Assembly (NCBI GenBank): GCA_958295465.1
Contig: OY282353.1
Coordinates: forward strand, 3,649,001-3,713,000
Reading direction: 5' to 3'
DNA length: 64,000 nt
Source of the DNA: an uncultured Gammaproteobacteria bacterium
GTDB lineage: Bacteria > Pseudomonadota > Gammaproteobacteria > HK1
Below, in pieces: positions 44,147 to 54,961 of the stretch. The translations under genes and the position numbers were made by a program. Numbering within the stretch: position 1 is the first letter of the stretch; every line of letters starts with the position of its first letter. The notes below the pieces were generated by a model. It was not told the origin of the DNA. It searched no databases and was given only the letters and a program-made list of their open reading frames with translations.

Positions 44147-45355
44147 TCATGGGAGGATGGAACGGCGGCCGGGCCGGGCGGAGGCGTCGCGCTCCTTTCC
44201 CACGCCGAGCGACCTCGCGAGCTCCGGGACGCCGGCGATCGGCAGCACCGATATCCTGTCATCCAGCGGATACGCCTCGTCTCCGGGATACACCACCCAG
44301 AGATGCGCAAGCTCCAGGTCGTTCAGAGACACCCGCATGGAGCGCGTCGTGCCCGGGGCGTCGGAGAGCTTGCATTCGAAGCCGTAGCGCTTGCCGCCAC
44401 GCATGATGAGCAGGTCGAGCTCGGCCCCGCCATGCGTCGCCCAGAAACAGGCTCCCGCGACCTCGAATGCGCTCACGATCTGCTCGACCGCGAATCCCTC
44501 GAAAGAGGCGCCGACCTTCGGGTGGCCGGCAATCTCATCGCCCGTTTCCAGGGTGAGGAGGGTATGCAGCAGCCCGGTGTCGCGAATGTAGATACGGGGC
44601 GACTTGACCTGACGCTTCCTGACGTTCGCGAACCAGGGAGGGAGGGCCCGCACCATGAAGGCGCCGGTCAGGATGTCGAGATACCTCCGCGCCGTGCCTT
44701 CGTTCGCGCCGAGGGCGCGGGCGAACTCCGCAGCGTTCCATATCTGGCCGTGGTAATGAGCCATCATCGTCCAGAACCGGTGAAGCGTCTCCGCGGGGAC
44801 CGTGATGCCGAGCTGGGGGATGTCGCGTTCGAGGAACGTCCGGACGAAGCTCTGTCTCCACAGGGAAGAAGCCCGATCGTGCGGCGCCAGGTATGCGCGA
44901 GGGAAGCCGCCCCGGATCCAGAGGGTTCGCCACGCTCCCGACCCGATCTCCGAGAGACCGAAGCCCGACAGATCGACTAGGCCCACACGACCGGCGAGGG
45001 ATTCCGAGACCTCGCGCACGAGCGAAGGAGACGCGCTGCCGAGCACGAGGAACCGGGCTGGATTGCCGGCGCGGTCGATCAGTACGCGAAGGGTTTCGAA
45101 CAGCGCCGGCTCGCGCTGTATCTCGTCGATGATCACGAGACCGGACAAGCCGGCCAACGCCTGCTCCGGGGCCTGTAGCCGCCGCCGGTCCACCGCGCTT
45201 TCGAGATCGAGGAACGTGCTTCCGGGGGTGTCGGCCGCGATGGCCCGCGCGAGCGTGGTCTTGCCGCACTGGCGCGGCCCGGTGAGGGCGACCGCCGGGT
45301 GGACGGAGAACGCTTCACGAATGCGCGCGAGAGCGACGGGGCGATCAATGGCCAT
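44147..45355 (-). CDS. AAA ATPase with DUF4143 (DEXX-box-like) domain
   Basis: 402 residues from MAIDRPVALARIREAF. Walker A is GPRQCGKTTLA and Walker B LVIIDEIQREP; the arginine-sensor strand FLVLGSASPSLV follows. After a winged-helix-like segment (NAAEFARALGANEGTARRYL) the C-terminal DUF4143 region is nuclease-like (GAELDLLIMRGGKRYGFECK, a D-x18-E-x-K arrangement). The family is widespread and multicopy, of unknown role. Its start sits on a well-defined promoter with an overlapping inverted repeat. Confidence 0.87.
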   Translation of the reverse strand: MAIDRPVALARIREAFSVHPAVALTGPRQCGKTTLARAIAADTPGSTFLDLESAVDRRRLQAPEQALAGLSGLVIIDEIQREPALFETLRVLIDRAGNPARFLVLGSASPSLVREVSESLAGRVGLVDLSGFGLSEIGSGAWRTLWIRGGFPRAYLAPHDRASSLWRQSFVRTFLERDIPQLGITVPAETLHRFWTMMAHYHGQIWNAAEFARALGANEGTARRYLDILTGAFMVRALPPWFANVRKRQVKSPRIYIRDTGLLHTLLTLETGDEIAGHPKVGASFEGFAVEQIVSAFEVAGACFWATHGGAELDLLIMRGGKRYGFECKLSDAPGTTRSMRVSLNDLELAHLWVVYPGDEAYPLDDRISVLPIAGVPELARSLGVGKERDASARPGRRSILP

Positions 45356-45360
45356 ATGTC

Positions 45361-45404
45361 ATCGTATTCCTTGAAAATCCGTATTTCAAATGTGGATTTT
45401 CAAG
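45361..45404 (-). promoter_or_regulatory. Promoter with overlapping inverted-repeat operator for the DUF4143 ATPase
   Basis: On the minus strand TTGAAA (45389-45384), 17-bp spacer, TACGAT (45366-45361), five bases before the ATG, so transcription should start at the start codon. An 11-bp perfect inverted repeat, CTTGAAAATCC (45370-45380) and GGATTTTCAAG (45394-45404), brackets the -35 box. Its AT-rich sequence contrasts strongly with the surroundings. Confidence 0.65.
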
Positions 45405-45540
45405 AAAAAATACAATTCTGTGGCCTGTACTGCCGGCGAGGAGGCTCGTTTTCCGGATCCGGCGGCCAAAGGGACGAAGCGTCGGGGCTGATCCTCGCCT
45501 GTGTGACGCAGGGTCCCGCCCACGATGGATTATGGAATCT

Positions 45541-46287
45541 TCACAGGCGATTCATCCGCTTGAACAGGCGCTCCGGGACAGCACGCAGGACGAACATGAT
45601 CGGACGCCAGACCCGGCGCACGTAGATCACATCGCGGGGCCGGTGAACCGCCGCGACGACCGCGTCGGCGACCTCCTCGGGAGTCGCGGTCAGCCGTGCC
45701 GGCAGGTCCATCCCGTCGGTCATGCGGGTGCGCACGAAGCCCGGCTTGACCGTCACCACGCGGGCGCCGGAGGCGGCCAGTCGGCTGCGCAGACCGGAGA
45801 GGAACGCGGTGAACCCTGCCTTGGCCGAGCCATAGACGTAGTTCGTGGCCCGTCCCCGTTCGCCGGCCACCGAGCTGACGCCGACCAGGACGCCGCCGCC
45901 GCGCCGCTCGAAGCGCTCGGCCAGCGCCCCCATCAGCAGCGCGGGGCCGACATAGTTGGTGCGCATCACCCGTTCCGCGGCGGCACCGTCGCGCTGGCTT
46001 TCCGCCTGGTCGCCGAGCCGCCCGACGACGCACACAACCACATCGGGCAAGGGATCGAGTGTGTCGAGCAACGAGACGCCACCGTCTTCATCGAGCACGT
46101 CGCACCGGTGCGCGGTCACCGCGACCCCGGTGCGCACCCGGAGGTCCCGCGTCTCTCTTTCCAACCGCACCGGGTCGCGGGCCGCGAGCTGCAACGCGCA
46201 GCCGTCCTCCGCCAGCGCGTGCGCGACGGCGCGGCCGATGTCCGAGGTGGCGCCGATCACCAGCGCCGTTTGGACCCCGCCGTTCAC
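45541..46287 (-). CDS. DprE2-like short-chain dehydrogenase
   Basis: 248 residues. NAD(P)-binding [15 protein letters not shown], catalytic Ser in [10 protein letters not shown] and Tyr-x3-Lys in YVYGSAKAG; the C-terminal basic helix [20 protein letters not shown] suggests membrane association. In mycobacteria DprE2 reduces the 2-keto intermediate made by DprE1 to give decaprenylphosphoryl arabinose. Co-occurrence with the FAD oxidase at 53624 supports the same job here, though the substrate lipid is inferred. Last gene of the operon; ATG overlaps the upstream stop by 4 bp. Confidence 0.78.
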   Translation of the reverse strand: MNGGVQTALVIGATSDIGRAVAHALAEDGCALQLAARDPVRLERETRDLRVRTGVAVTAHRCDVLDEDGGVSLLDTLDPLPDVVVCVVGRLGDQAESQRDGAAAERVMRTNYVGPALLMGALAERFERRGGGVLVGVSSVAGERGRATNYVYGSAKAGFTAFLSGLRSRLAASGARVVTVKPGFVRTRMTDGMDLPARLTATPEEVADAVVAAVHRPRDVIYVRRVWRPIMFVLRAVPERLFKRMNRL

Positions 46288-48395
46288 GGTACGGCTTTCC
46301 CGTCATCCTCCGGCTCGACAACCTCGAAGCGGCCCTCCCAGATCCGGCCCTCGCCGGTGAACTGGCCGGTGCGGAGCGCGGCGATGGCGTAATCAGGCAG
46401 CTCCCGTACCGCTACGCAGACTTCTCCCTTGATGGGAATACGGTGATTCCCGAAAGCGAAGTCCAGGTTGTCGAAGCCGTACTGCTTGCGGTGGCTGGGG
46501 AGGTCGTTCACATCGACCGGGTCCAAGTGGACGAAGAACGTCGGTTCAGCATCCTCCGGGGTACACTGCTCCTTCTTGTAGATGAGACTGTTCTCGACGA
46601 GATACACATCCCAATCGGACCGGACTGCCGGTTGGTTGTCTCCGAGCAGCTCTGCCCAGTAATCGTGGTCGAACACCCGCAAGTCTCGTCCGGCAAAACG
46701 GTCTAAGACCCACTGCCGGTCGGGAGTGTTAAAGGGCATCCACAGAGCCGGGCCGACCTTTAGGGCGTACTCCGCGCGGCCAAGCGCTTGGCGTCTGCTG
46801 GTTGCCGGCGGGTGTATCGTGAAGTTGACGCCCCGCTGCTCAAGGTATCCTACCGGCGGGCGACGGTCGTGGGCCATGTAGCGCTGGTGGTTGGGTTTTT
46901 CGACCGGGTTGCGCGCCACCGTCGCGTCGGTCAAGCCACAGAAGTCGATGACCTTCAGGTCGGGAAGATAATAGAAGCGGATTCCGATCGAACAGCCAAC
47001 CATCAGCGCATCATCGGGAATCACTCCGTTCTCCATGTTCTCGTAGGGTTTCCATGTCCGCAATTGCCGGTTGGCGAACTCGCGGTGTTCCGCGAAAGGC
47101 GAAGCGACTCCCTGTGGGGCAAGTTGGCGGCGCAGGTCGTTGGAGATGGCGACGAGCATCGGCATCCCCGGCGCGGCAAGTAACCATCCCGCATTGCCGT
47201 CGTTGAGTTCTATGTGCAGCCTCCTGATGCGTTCGCGTATTGCGGCCCCCTCGAACAACAAGGTGCCCTGAATCGTGCTGGTGTAGAACAACACCGGTAC
47301 GAAGAGAACAAACGCGCACGTTCGCGCACCCACTGCCAACCGGGGGGAGAATCGTCGCAACCACCGGCGGTTGGCAATCCGCGAGCCGAGGTACACGATT
47401 CCCATGGACGCGGGAACCGCCAGCAGCGGCCAGTAGAAGTCCAGCGGACGGTACTCGAAATGGTCGCCCCCGATGCGCATCACATAGGCCATGTGGACGC
47501 CGACCAGGAGCAGCACCAGCGCCCATATGCCGTCCTGGGATGCTCGCCAGCGACTCCGCATGGCGACCGCGGCCAGGGGGATCAGCAGATACAACCCGGT
47601 CTCCAGCGCCGCCGCCCACAGGTAGCGAAAGCCCGACTCGTACCAGGGCCGCACATGCTTGGCGTACCAGGTGTTGGGCAGCCATTCGCCGTAATAGGCG
47701 TAGCGCCACAGGAAATGGGCGCCGACCAGGACGACAACGGGCGCCGCCAACCAGAGCAACCGCCACCAGTCCGGATTCCGACGCCCGGTGTCCGCCATCC
47801 GCTGGATGACGAACCAGCCGCAGCACAACGCCGCCAACAGCGGGCCTTCGGGCCGCGTCAAGGCGGCAGCGGCCAAGCTCAACGACGCCACCAGCAGGCC
47901 CCGGCGGCGGTCTCTGTAAAGGCTCAGGCACATCACGGCCAGGACGACGAAGAAGGTGAACTGCCGCGTCTCCAGTCCGCCGCCGGACGTCCACACCGCG
48001 AAGGTGGCGCTGGCGCACACGAGCCCCTGGGCCATCCATGCGACCAGCCCCCGGTGACGCAGCAACGGCAGGCGTGCGATCCACCACATCATCGCGGCGA
48101 TGGTGCCGGCGGTAAAAGCGACCGACAGCCACGGCGCTGCTCGCTCCGGCGCCACTCCCGACAATCCCCATATCGCTGCCAGCTCCAGCACCCACAGGAA
48201 ATTGGAATAGCCCTCGACATGTTCGCCGGGGTTGAACACCAGGCCGTGGCCGTCGAGCAGGTTACGGACGTAGCGGAAGCTGATGAACGCGTCGTCGCAC
48301 AGGAACCACGCAACCGAGGAGAACCATCCCAGCAGTACCAACCACGGCAAATGCAGCAGAACTACTCGCGCGTTGCGGAGGGCATGCTCCTTCAT
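46284..48395 (-). CDS. AftB-like GT-C membrane glycosyltransferase
   Basis: 703 residues. The N-terminal membrane half contains the GT-C acidic motif and following loop ([20 protein letters not shown], then [16 protein letters not shown]), close to mycobacterial AftB, a beta-1,2-arabinofuranosyltransferase that uses a polyprenyl-phosphate donor. A periplasmic portion follows, and the last ~115 residues are the domain shared with the two GT-C proteins upstream ([19 protein letters not shown] through [13 protein letters not shown]). ATG 48395 overlaps the preceding stop by 4 bp. The arabinosyl donor is inferred from context. Confidence 0.75.
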   Translation of the reverse strand: MKEHALRNARVVLLHLPWLVLLGWFSSVAWFLCDDAFISFRYVRNLLDGHGLVFNPGEHVEGYSNFLWVLELAAIWGLSGVAPERAAPWLSVAFTAGTIAAMMWWIARLPLLRHRGLVAWMAQGLVCASATFAVWTSGGGLETRQFTFFVVLAVMCLSLYRDRRRGLLVASLSLAAAALTRPEGPLLAALCCGWFVIQRMADTGRRNPDWWRLLWLAAPVVVLVGAHFLWRYAYYGEWLPNTWYAKHVRPWYESGFRYLWAAALETGLYLLIPLAAVAMRSRWRASQDGIWALVLLLVGVHMAYVMRIGGDHFEYRPLDFYWPLLAVPASMGIVYLGSRIANRRWLRRFSPRLAVGARTCAFVLFVPVLFYTSTIQGTLLFEGAAIRERIRRLHIELNDGNAGWLLAAPGMPMLVAISNDLRRQLAPQGVASPFAEHREFANRQLRTWKPYENMENGVIPDDALMVGCSIGIRFYYLPDLKVIDFCGLTDATVARNPVEKPNHQRYMAHDRRPPVGYLEQRGVNFTIHPPATSRRQALGRAEYALKVGPALWMPFNTPDRQWVLDRFAGRDLRVFDHDYWAELLGDNQPAVRSDWDVYLVENSLIYKKEQCTPEDAEPTFFVHLDPVDVNDLPSHRKQYGFDNLDFAFGNHRIPIKGEVCVAVRELPDYAIAALRTGQFTGEGRIWEGRFEVVEPEDDGKAVP

Positions 48396-51274
48396 TTTGG
48401 ATCCTCCACGTGTAGTGCCTCCGATTTATCGGACAGAGAGTTGTAGGTGAAGCTGCCGTTCCAAATTTGGCCTTCGCCGGGGACGAACTGGCCGGTGCGG
48501 ATCGCGGCGATGGCGTAATCAGGCAGCTCCCGTATCGCTATGCAGACTTCTCCCTCGATGGGAATACGGTGATCCCTGAAAGCGAAATCCAGGTTGTCGA
48601 AGTCGTACTGCTCGCGATGGCTAGGAAGGTCGTTCATGTCAACCGGGTCCAGGTGGAGGAAGAACATTGGTTCAGCATCCTCCGGGCTGCATTGGTCCTT
48701 GGCGTAGATGAGGCGGTTTTCAACGAGATACACATCCCAGTCGGAGCGGATGATCGGCCGGCCACCACCCAGCAGCCCCGACACCCAATCGCTTACTGAC
48801 ATTGATTCAACCCTGACCGGCGGGAGTGCATTGTAGGTGAAGCTGCCGTTCCAAATTTGGCCTTCGCCGGGGACGAACTGGCCGGTGCGGATCGCGGCGA
48901 TGGCGTAATCAGGCAGCTCCCGTATCGCTATGCAGACTTCTCCCTCGATGGGAATACGGTGATCCCTGAAAGCGAAGTCCAGGTTGTCGAAGTCGTACTG
49001 CTCGCGATGGCTAGGAAGGTCGTTCATGTCAACCGGGTCCAGGTGGAGGAAGAACATTGGTTCAGCATCCTCCGGGCTGCATTGGTCCTTGGCGTAGATG
49101 AGGCGGTTTTCAACGAGATACACATCCCAGTCGGAGCGGATGATCGGCCGGCCACCACCCAGCAGCCCCGACACCCAATCGCTTACTGACATTGATTCAA
49201 CCCTGACCGGCGGGAGTGCATTGTGGGGCAGCACGCGCACGACCACACACAACCCCGTTTGCGTTTGCGTCCAGGAATCGACGGCTGTTTCATCTCCCTG
49301 GCCGACCCAGGACCACACTGCCAGCTCGTCCGGCATGCAATCTCTGACGAACGCCTGTGCCATCCGTCCGTCCACAATCAGCCCGACGCCATCCGACCGG
49401 TGGTCGAAGTGCGGTGCCATCCGCTGCCAGAACCACTCGGAACGATTGGTCCCGCCTGATGACATGTCCGGCGGCTCGGGGGTCAGGAGCCTGAATTGAC
49501 GTTTGTGCGGTGCGTTCGGTCTTTTATGGGGATAGGGCGGGCCTTCGAACAGGATCACGCCCACGCTCGGGCGCTCTCGACGTTTTCGAACCAGGTAATC
49601 CCGTACTGCCGGCAGAACGTGGGCCTCGGTTCCTTCCAGAGTGGCCCAGATGTTGGCGAAACGGGTGATCCCGTATCGCGGGTAGAACGTGACCTCGGTT
49701 CCTTCCCTTTGGGCGCGCAGGTAGCCGTAGGAATTGGCCAGACCGTCCAGGTTCACCACCGGATAGCGAGAGAAATACCCGATGACGCCGGCGTCCCACG
49801 ACCCGACCACGCTGTCCTCGGGCAGCACACGGTTCATCACCTGCACACCCATATGAGAATTGTCCCCCCAGGCGCGGCGGGTTGACTCGCCGGAACGGTC
49901 AACAAACTGGAACGGCCCCGTGAAGTCCGCCTTTGTAAACAGGAAAGCCGTTCCGACAACGACGATGCCCATGCGGAGGAGGTTGGCTGCCTGGGGCGAC
50001 CTCGGGTCGAGGAAACGGCGGATGAAGTGGATGGCGACATAGCACCTTGCGGGAATGACAAGCGTCTTCAACAGGTATGCCGGAACGAAGTACCAGACAT
50101 CACTCCCCCAGTTGGGATGCACCGTGAGAACGGTCTGTGCGAACTTGGCGAGGTGGCCGACCGCCAGGCCGAACACGCACACCAGGAAGGCCAACAGCAG
50201 CCGGTCTGTCCGGCCCCTGGAACGGCGGGTGAACCACCAGACCAGAACGACGTAGGCGCAGATCTCCAGCGCGACCAGCAGCTCGTAGCCGAAGGCGGGA
50301 ATCCGCAGTACGTCCCGGAAGTTCTGAACGAAGCGGTATCCGCCTTCCTGCTCCCATAACCATTGCGACCACATCAGCTTGGTCGCGCCGCTCACCGGCG
50401 TCACGCCCCCGAAGACGATACCGTTGTATGCGAAGTACACGAGGATGCCGGCGACCGCGCCCAGCAGTGGCGCGACGGTGTGCATCGCGAGCACGGAACA
50501 GGCCAACCCCCTCTCCGGGGTGCCGAGGTCCTCCTCTCCCTCGACGGGAAAGGGGGAGGGTGATTCCCGCCTCGACCACTCGATCAGGCACAGCGCGGCG
50601 GTTGCCGCCAAGGATATGGCGATGTACTCCAGGCGCACCCAGGGCAGGGCGAAAGCCACCGCGGCCAGCGGCCACTTCCACCGAGCCGGGCTTCGCGCGA
50701 AGAGGCAGGCGGTCAGAATGAACAGGCTCAGCATGAACAGCGCCGCCGCCGCTTCCATCCCCAGAAGCAGCGCGCGTTGCTGGTAGAGCATCGGCAGCGC
50801 GGCGAACATCAGAACCCACGGCAGGCACGCCAGCCGGGCGGCCGCGGTGACGAGCGCCACGCCGCCGGCGACGAGCATGATCTCGAACGCCTTGATGGCG
50901 AACAGCGCCGCTTCCTTGTCGAATATCCAGTAGAACGGCGTGATCAGAAACAGCCAGAGGGGGTGGTATCCGTTGGTGCGCGTGATGCCGCCGTCGAAGG
51001 TGGAGAACTTCCCATCGGCCAGGTTGCGGGCGATCTGGAAGTAATAGAAGGCGTCGTCGGTGCTCACGTCGCGGATCAGGTTGATGAGATCGAAGCGGGC
51101 GAGCATGTGCCAGGCGAACCCGGCCCCGTAGGCCAGGATGCCCGCGATGAACAGGACGAACAGCGCGTTGCGCGGCCGGGAAGGCAGAGTCCCCCCAAAT
51201 TCAGGCGGCGGGCGACCAGAGCGCACCAGCGACCCACCGGCGCGGCGCTGTTTACGGTGCGGCGTTCCCGTCAT
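48392..51274 (-). CDS. GT-C membrane glycosyltransferase with duplicated C-terminal domain
   Basis: About 960 residues from ATG 51274, overlapping the upstream gene by 23 bp (the frame is open to 51424). The membrane region has [20 protein letters not shown] and [17 protein letters not shown], a GT-C acidic-loop signature, and is a paralogue of the next gene upstream. A large periplasmic part ([30 protein letters not shown]) precedes two consecutive copies of the shared C-terminal domain encoded by a 390-bp near-perfect duplication. Probably transfers a sugar from a polyprenyl-phosphate donor in the periplasm. Confidence 0.75.
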   Translation of the reverse strand: MTGTPHRKQRRAGGSLVRSGRPPPEFGGTLPSRPRNALFVLFIAGILAYGAGFAWHMLARFDLINLIRDVSTDDAFYYFQIARNLADGKFSTFDGGITRTNGYHPLWLFLITPFYWIFDKEAALFAIKAFEIMLVAGGVALVTAAARLACLPWVLMFAALPMLYQQRALLLGMEAAAALFMLSLFILTACLFARSPARWKWPLAAVAFALPWVRLEYIAISLAATAALCLIEWSRRESPSPFPVEGEEDLGTPERGLACSVLAMHTVAPLLGAVAGILVYFAYNGIVFGGVTPVSGATKLMWSQWLWEQEGGYRFVQNFRDVLRIPAFGYELLVALEICAYVVLVWWFTRRSRGRTDRLLLAFLVCVFGLAVGHLAKFAQTVLTVHPNWGSDVWYFVPAYLLKTLVIPARCYVAIHFIRRFLDPRSPQAANLLRMGIVVVGTAFLFTKADFTGPFQFVDRSGESTRRAWGDNSHMGVQVMNRVLPEDSVVGSWDAGVIGYFSRYPVVNLDGLANSYGYLRAQREGTEVTFYPRYGITRFANIWATLEGTEAHVLPAVRDYLVRKRRERPSVGVILFEGPPYPHKRPNAPHKRQFRLLTPEPPDMSSGGTNRSEWFWQRMAPHFDHRSDGVGLIVDGRMAQAFVRDCMPDELAVWSWVGQGDETAVDSWTQTQTGLCVVVRVLPHNALPPVRVESMSVSDWVSGLLGGGRPIIRSDWDVYLVENRLIYAKDQCSPEDAEPMFFLHLDPVDMNDLPSHREQYDFDNLDFAFRDHRIPIEGEVCIAIRELPDYAIAAIRTGQFVPGEGQIWNGSFTYNALPPVRVESMSVSDWVSGLLGGGRPIIRSDWDVYLVENRLIYAKDQCSPEDAEPMFFLHLDPVDMNDLPSHREQYDFDNLDFAFRDHRIPIEGEVCIAIRELPDYAIAAIRTGQFVPGEGQIWNGSFTYNSLSDKSEALHVEDPK
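48441..49220. repeat. 390-bp in-frame tandem duplication encoding a C-terminal domain
   Basis: 48441-48830 and 48831-49220 differ at a single base that I can find (GCGAAATCC versus GCGAAGTCC). Each encodes 130 residues beginning within [20 protein letters not shown] and ending in [10 protein letters not shown]. The duplication is very recent or maintained by conversion. Confidence 0.92.
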
Positions 51275-53612
51275 CCGCCGGCTCGACAACATCGAAGCTG
51301 CCCTCCCAGATCCGGCCCTCACCGGTGTACTGGCCGGTGCGGATCGCGGCGATGGCGTAATCAGGCAGCTCCCGTATCGCTGCGCAGACTTCTCCCTCGA
51401 TGGGACGGTGATCCCTGAAAGCAAAGTCGAGGTTGTCGAAGCCGTACTGCTTGCGGTGGTCGGGGAGGTCGTTCATGTCAACCGGGTCCAGGTGGAGGAA
51501 GAACATTGGTTCAGCATCCTCCGGGCTGCATTGGTCCTTGGCGTAGATGAGGCGGTCTTCGACGAGATACACATCCCAGTCGGAGCGGATTGCCGGCGGG
51601 CTGTCTCCGAGCAGTCTTGCCAGATGATCGCCCAGAGGGACATCCGTTATTTCTACGCTGACCCGTGGGTGCGCATTGTGGGGCAGCACGAACGCGGCCA
51701 CGCACAGCCCAGTTTGCGGCCAGCCTGTGGCGACCGTTTCCTCTCCTAGGCCAACCCAGGACAACACTGCCAACTCGTTCGACGCACAATTCCTGACGAA
51801 CGCCAGCGCCAGCCGGCCGTCCACGATCAGCCCGACGCCATCCGACTGATGGTCGAAGTGGGGTTCAATCCTCTCCCAAGTCCTGGCGACGGCATTTTCA
51901 TCTGCCGGCAAACCGACGGGCCATAGTTGGAGCTCCCATCTATTGAGGATATTTAGTAGTGAACCTTCAAAGCGCGTAATTTTGGCAAAATGAGTTATCC
52001 CGAATTCTCGATAGAGAGGAGCATATCCGTCTCTAGCCCGGTTGCGTGCGTGGAAATAGTCGTAGGAGTTGACTAGGCCATCCAAGTTCACCACTGGAAA
52101 GCGCGAGAAGTACCCGATGACGCCGGCCTCCCACGCCCCGACCACGCTGTCCTCGGGAAGCACGCGATTCATAAGCTGCGTACCCCCATAAACAGCTTCA
52201 GTCCATTCGTTGTAAGAAACGGCTTTAATCCACATGTCGTCAGTTCCGGTTGAGGCACTAGTCGCTTCAACACGCTGAAATGGATCGGTGAAATCGGCCT
52301 TGATAAACAGGAAGGCCGCGCCCGTAAGGACGATGCCCAAACTCAGGATGTTGGCCGCGTGCTGCGACTTCGACCCGATGAACCGGCGAATGAAGTAAAT
52401 GGCGACGTAACATCGTACGGGAACAATCAGCACCGTCATCAGGTACGCCGGGACAAAATACCAAGGCCAAGGCCCCAAGGAAGGGTGAATCGTGAGAACA
52501 GTCTGTGCGAATTTGGCCAGATGGCCGGCCGCCAAACTGAACACGCCCACCAGAAAGGCCAACAGCAGCCAGTCCTGCCGACTCCGGGAGCGGCGGGCGA
52601 ACCACCAGACCAGCAGCAAATAGGCGCAAACCTCCAGCGCAACCAGCAGCTCATGGTCAAAGACAGAAATCTGCAGTACATCCTGGAAATTCTGCGCCAG
52701 ACTGTAACCGCCTTCCTGTTCCCATCTGAACCGTGACCGGGCAGCCTTGGTCGCGGCGCTCACCGGCACGATGCCGCCGAACACGAGCCAGTTGTAGGTG
52801 AAATACACCAGGATGCCGGCACCGGCGGCGAGAAACGGGACGACCGCCTTCACGGAGCGCGCGGAACGAGCCCGCTCTCCGAGTGACGCGCTGGGCGCTC
52901 GTTCCTGCCACGACCACTCAATCAGGCACAGCGCGGCAGTCGCCGCCAACGATATGGCGATGTACTCCAGGCGCACCCAGGGCAGGGCAAAGGCGGTCGC
53001 GGCCAGCGGCCACTTCCACCGCGCCGGGCTGCGCGCGAAGAGGCAGGCGGTCAGAATGAACAGGCCCAGCATGAACAGCGCCGCCGCTGCTTCCAGTCCT
53101 GCAATCAAGAAGGGGATGTGGTAGAGCATCGGTAGCGCGGCGAACATCAGAACCCACGGCAGGCGCGCCAGCCGGGCGGCCGCGGTGACGAGGGCCACGC
53201 CGCCGGCCACGAGCATGATCTCGAACGCCTTGATGGCGAACAGGGCCCGTTCGGGGTCGAACACCCAGTAGAAGGGCGTGATCAGAAACAGCCAGAGGGG
53301 GTGGTAGCCGTTGGTGCGCGTGATGCCGCCGTCGAAGGTGGAGAACCTCCCCTCGGCCAGGTTGCGGGCGATCTGGAAGTAGTAGAAGGCGTCGTCGTGC
53401 GTGTTGGAGATAAGGTTGATGAGGTCGAAACGGTCGAGCATGGTCCAGGCGAACCCGGCCCCGTAGGCGAGGATCCCCCCGATGAACAGGACGAACAGCG
53501 CGTTGCGCAGCCGGGAGGACAGAGTTACCCCCGGCGGATTCAGGCAGCGGGCGGCCAGGACGCGCCAGCGACCCATCGGCGTGGCGACGTCCGGCGTGGT
53601 CATCTTGTTCAT
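51252..53612 (-). CDS. GT-C membrane glycosyltransferase (paralogue A)
   Basis: 786 residues from ATG 53612 (MNKMTTPDVATPMG) with a GAGGGAGAGGG ribosome-binding region; the frame is open far upstream but inside the DprE1-like gene. [20 protein letters not shown] and [17 protein letters not shown] mark the GT-C fold; the middle has [20 protein letters not shown]. It carries one copy of the shared C-terminal domain ([19 protein letters not shown] through [12 protein letters not shown]). Sequence near-identity with the next gene over the membrane half indicates a tandem gene duplication. Confidence 0.78.
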   Translation of the reverse strand: MNKMTTPDVATPMGRWRVLAARCLNPPGVTLSSRLRNALFVLFIGGILAYGAGFAWTMLDRFDLINLISNTHDDAFYYFQIARNLAEGRFSTFDGGITRTNGYHPLWLFLITPFYWVFDPERALFAIKAFEIMLVAGGVALVTAAARLARLPWVLMFAALPMLYHIPFLIAGLEAAAALFMLGLFILTACLFARSPARWKWPLAATAFALPWVRLEYIAISLAATAALCLIEWSWQERAPSASLGERARSARSVKAVVPFLAAGAGILVYFTYNWLVFGGIVPVSAATKAARSRFRWEQEGGYSLAQNFQDVLQISVFDHELLVALEVCAYLLLVWWFARRSRSRQDWLLLAFLVGVFSLAAGHLAKFAQTVLTIHPSLGPWPWYFVPAYLMTVLIVPVRCYVAIYFIRRFIGSKSQHAANILSLGIVLTGAAFLFIKADFTDPFQRVEATSASTGTDDMWIKAVSYNEWTEAVYGGTQLMNRVLPEDSVVGAWEAGVIGYFSRFPVVNLDGLVNSYDYFHARNRARDGYAPLYREFGITHFAKITRFEGSLLNILNRWELQLWPVGLPADENAVARTWERIEPHFDHQSDGVGLIVDGRLALAFVRNCASNELAVLSWVGLGEETVATGWPQTGLCVAAFVLPHNAHPRVSVEITDVPLGDHLARLLGDSPPAIRSDWDVYLVEDRLIYAKDQCSPEDAEPMFFLHLDPVDMNDLPDHRKQYGFDNLDFAFRDHRPIEGEVCAAIRELPDYAIAAIRTGQYTGEGRIWEGSFDVVEPADDGNAAP

Positions 53613-53623
53613 GTCCCTCTCCC

Positions 53624-54961
53624 TCACAACGCAAGCCTCCGCGAGAGAGCGGAGGCGAACCTGGGCGGCGCCCCCGCCGCCTCGGCGCGGACCGCCTCGA
53701 AGGCGCCGAGGCGAGGATAGCCTTCGCGCATCCGTGCCGGCGCGCAGCAGGCGTCCTTGGCGAGATAGACGCGACCGCCGTGCCGGTGGGTGATCTCGTC
53801 GAGCCCGTCGAGCAGCGCCGCGGCGCCGCTTCGCACCGGAAAGTCGAGCGCCAGCGTGTAGCCCTCCATGGGGAACGATATCAGCCCCTCCCCGGCGGGG
53901 CCGAACAGCTTGAGCACCCCGAGGAACGAGCCTTGTCCGGCCGCGGCGGCGCGCTCCAGCAGAGCGGCGACCCCGGCCTCGCTCTCGCCCTTGGGCAGCA
54001 CGCACTGGTACTGGACGAACCCCCGCCGCCCGTAGAGACGGTTCCACGCCTCGATCCGGTCGAGGGGAAAGAAGAAGCGGTCGAAATGGACCGGCCGCGC
54101 CCCGGACCGCGCTCGTCCCCGTCCGCGCCGGTAGCAGAGCGCGTTGAAGAGGCCGATCGAGACCCGGTTGAGCAGGGCGGACGGCACATCGGCGGGCACC
54201 CGGAGCTTGCCCTCGGGGGGCGGGCGCAAGGGGTCGGATGCCAGGCGCGGCGGCAGTGCGCCGCGCTCCATGAACGCGCCGCGCGTCATCACCGCACGGC
54301 CCAGCCCCGCGCCCCGCGCCAGGCAGTCGATCCAGGCCACGCTGTGGGGCCAGTCGCGGGAGGCCTCGAACAGGGCCATCGTCTCGTCGAGGTCGCGCGC
54401 GGCCCGGGTCTCCGCCATCACGAAGGCGGTCTCGATCGGCCGCAGGCGGAAGCGCGCCGACAGGATCACCCCGGTCAGCCCCATCCCGCCGAGGGTGGCG
54501 CGGAAGAGGTCGGCGTTCTCCTCGCGGCTGCATTCCCGTATCGCGCCATCCGCGCCCGCCAAGGTCAGCGATTCCACGTGCGCGCCGAAGGTCCCGTCAC
54601 GGTGATGGTTCTTGCCGTGCACGTCCGCCGCGATCATGCCGCCGACGGTGACGAGCCGGGTCCCCGGCACCACCGGCGGGAACCAGCCGCGCGGCACGAA
54701 GGTCTCCAGGAGGTCCGCGAGCAGCACGCCGGCCTCGCAGTCGAGCAGGCCGGTCCCGGCGTCGAACGCCCGCATCCGGTCCATCGTCAGCATCGACAGC
54801 GTCAGGTTCGGGTTGAGCGCGGCGTCGCCGTAGGACCGCCCGTTGCCGCGGGCGATCAGCGTCGTGCCGCGATGCAGCAGACCGGGCAGGTCCTCGCGCC
54901 GGCGCAGGCGCTCCAGCCGGCAATCGAGGGCCGGATACCGGCCCCAGCCCGAGAGCATCAT
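53624..54961 (-). CDS. DprE1-like FAD-dependent oxidoreductase
   Basis: 445 residues from the first ATG of an ATGATG that overlaps the stop of the GtrA-like gene. FAD-binding loop GNGRSYGDAALNPN, then VTVGGMIAADVHGKNHHRDG and FGAHVESLTL; the C-terminal ALO-type domain ends with RVYLAKDACCAPARMREGYP, as in decaprenylphosphoryl-ribose 2'-oxidase DprE1. With the DprE2-like SDR it would epimerise polyprenylphosphoryl ribose to arabinose at the membrane. In DprE1 a Cys near the active site is the benzothiazinone target; whether the equivalent Cys is kept needs alignment. Confidence 0.8.
   Translation of the reverse strand: MMLSGWGRYPALDCRLERLRRREDLPGLLHRGTTLIARGNGRSYGDAALNPNLTLSMLTMDRMRAFDAGTGLLDCEAGVLLADLLETFVPRGWFPPVVPGTRLVTVGGMIAADVHGKNHHRDGTFGAHVESLTLAGADGAIRECSREENADLFRATLGGMGLTGVILSARFRLRPIETAFVMAETRAARDLDETMALFEASRDWPHSVAWIDCLARGAGLGRAVMTRGAFMERGALPPRLASDPLRPPPEGKLRVPADVPSALLNRVSIGLFNALCYRRGRGRARSGARPVHFDRFFFPLDRIEAWNRLYGRRGFVQYQCVLPKGESEAGVAALLERAAAAGQGSFLGVLKLFGPAGEGLISFPMEGYTLALDFPVRSGAAALLDGLDEITHRHGGRVYLAKDACCAPARMREGYPRLGAFEAVRAEAAGAPPRFASALSRRLAL

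Noticed and set aside
47011-48195. Alternative minus-strand gene overlapping the AftB-like gene
   Set aside because: A +1-frame shadow without membrane segments; the membrane protein in the annotated frame has the GT-C motif.
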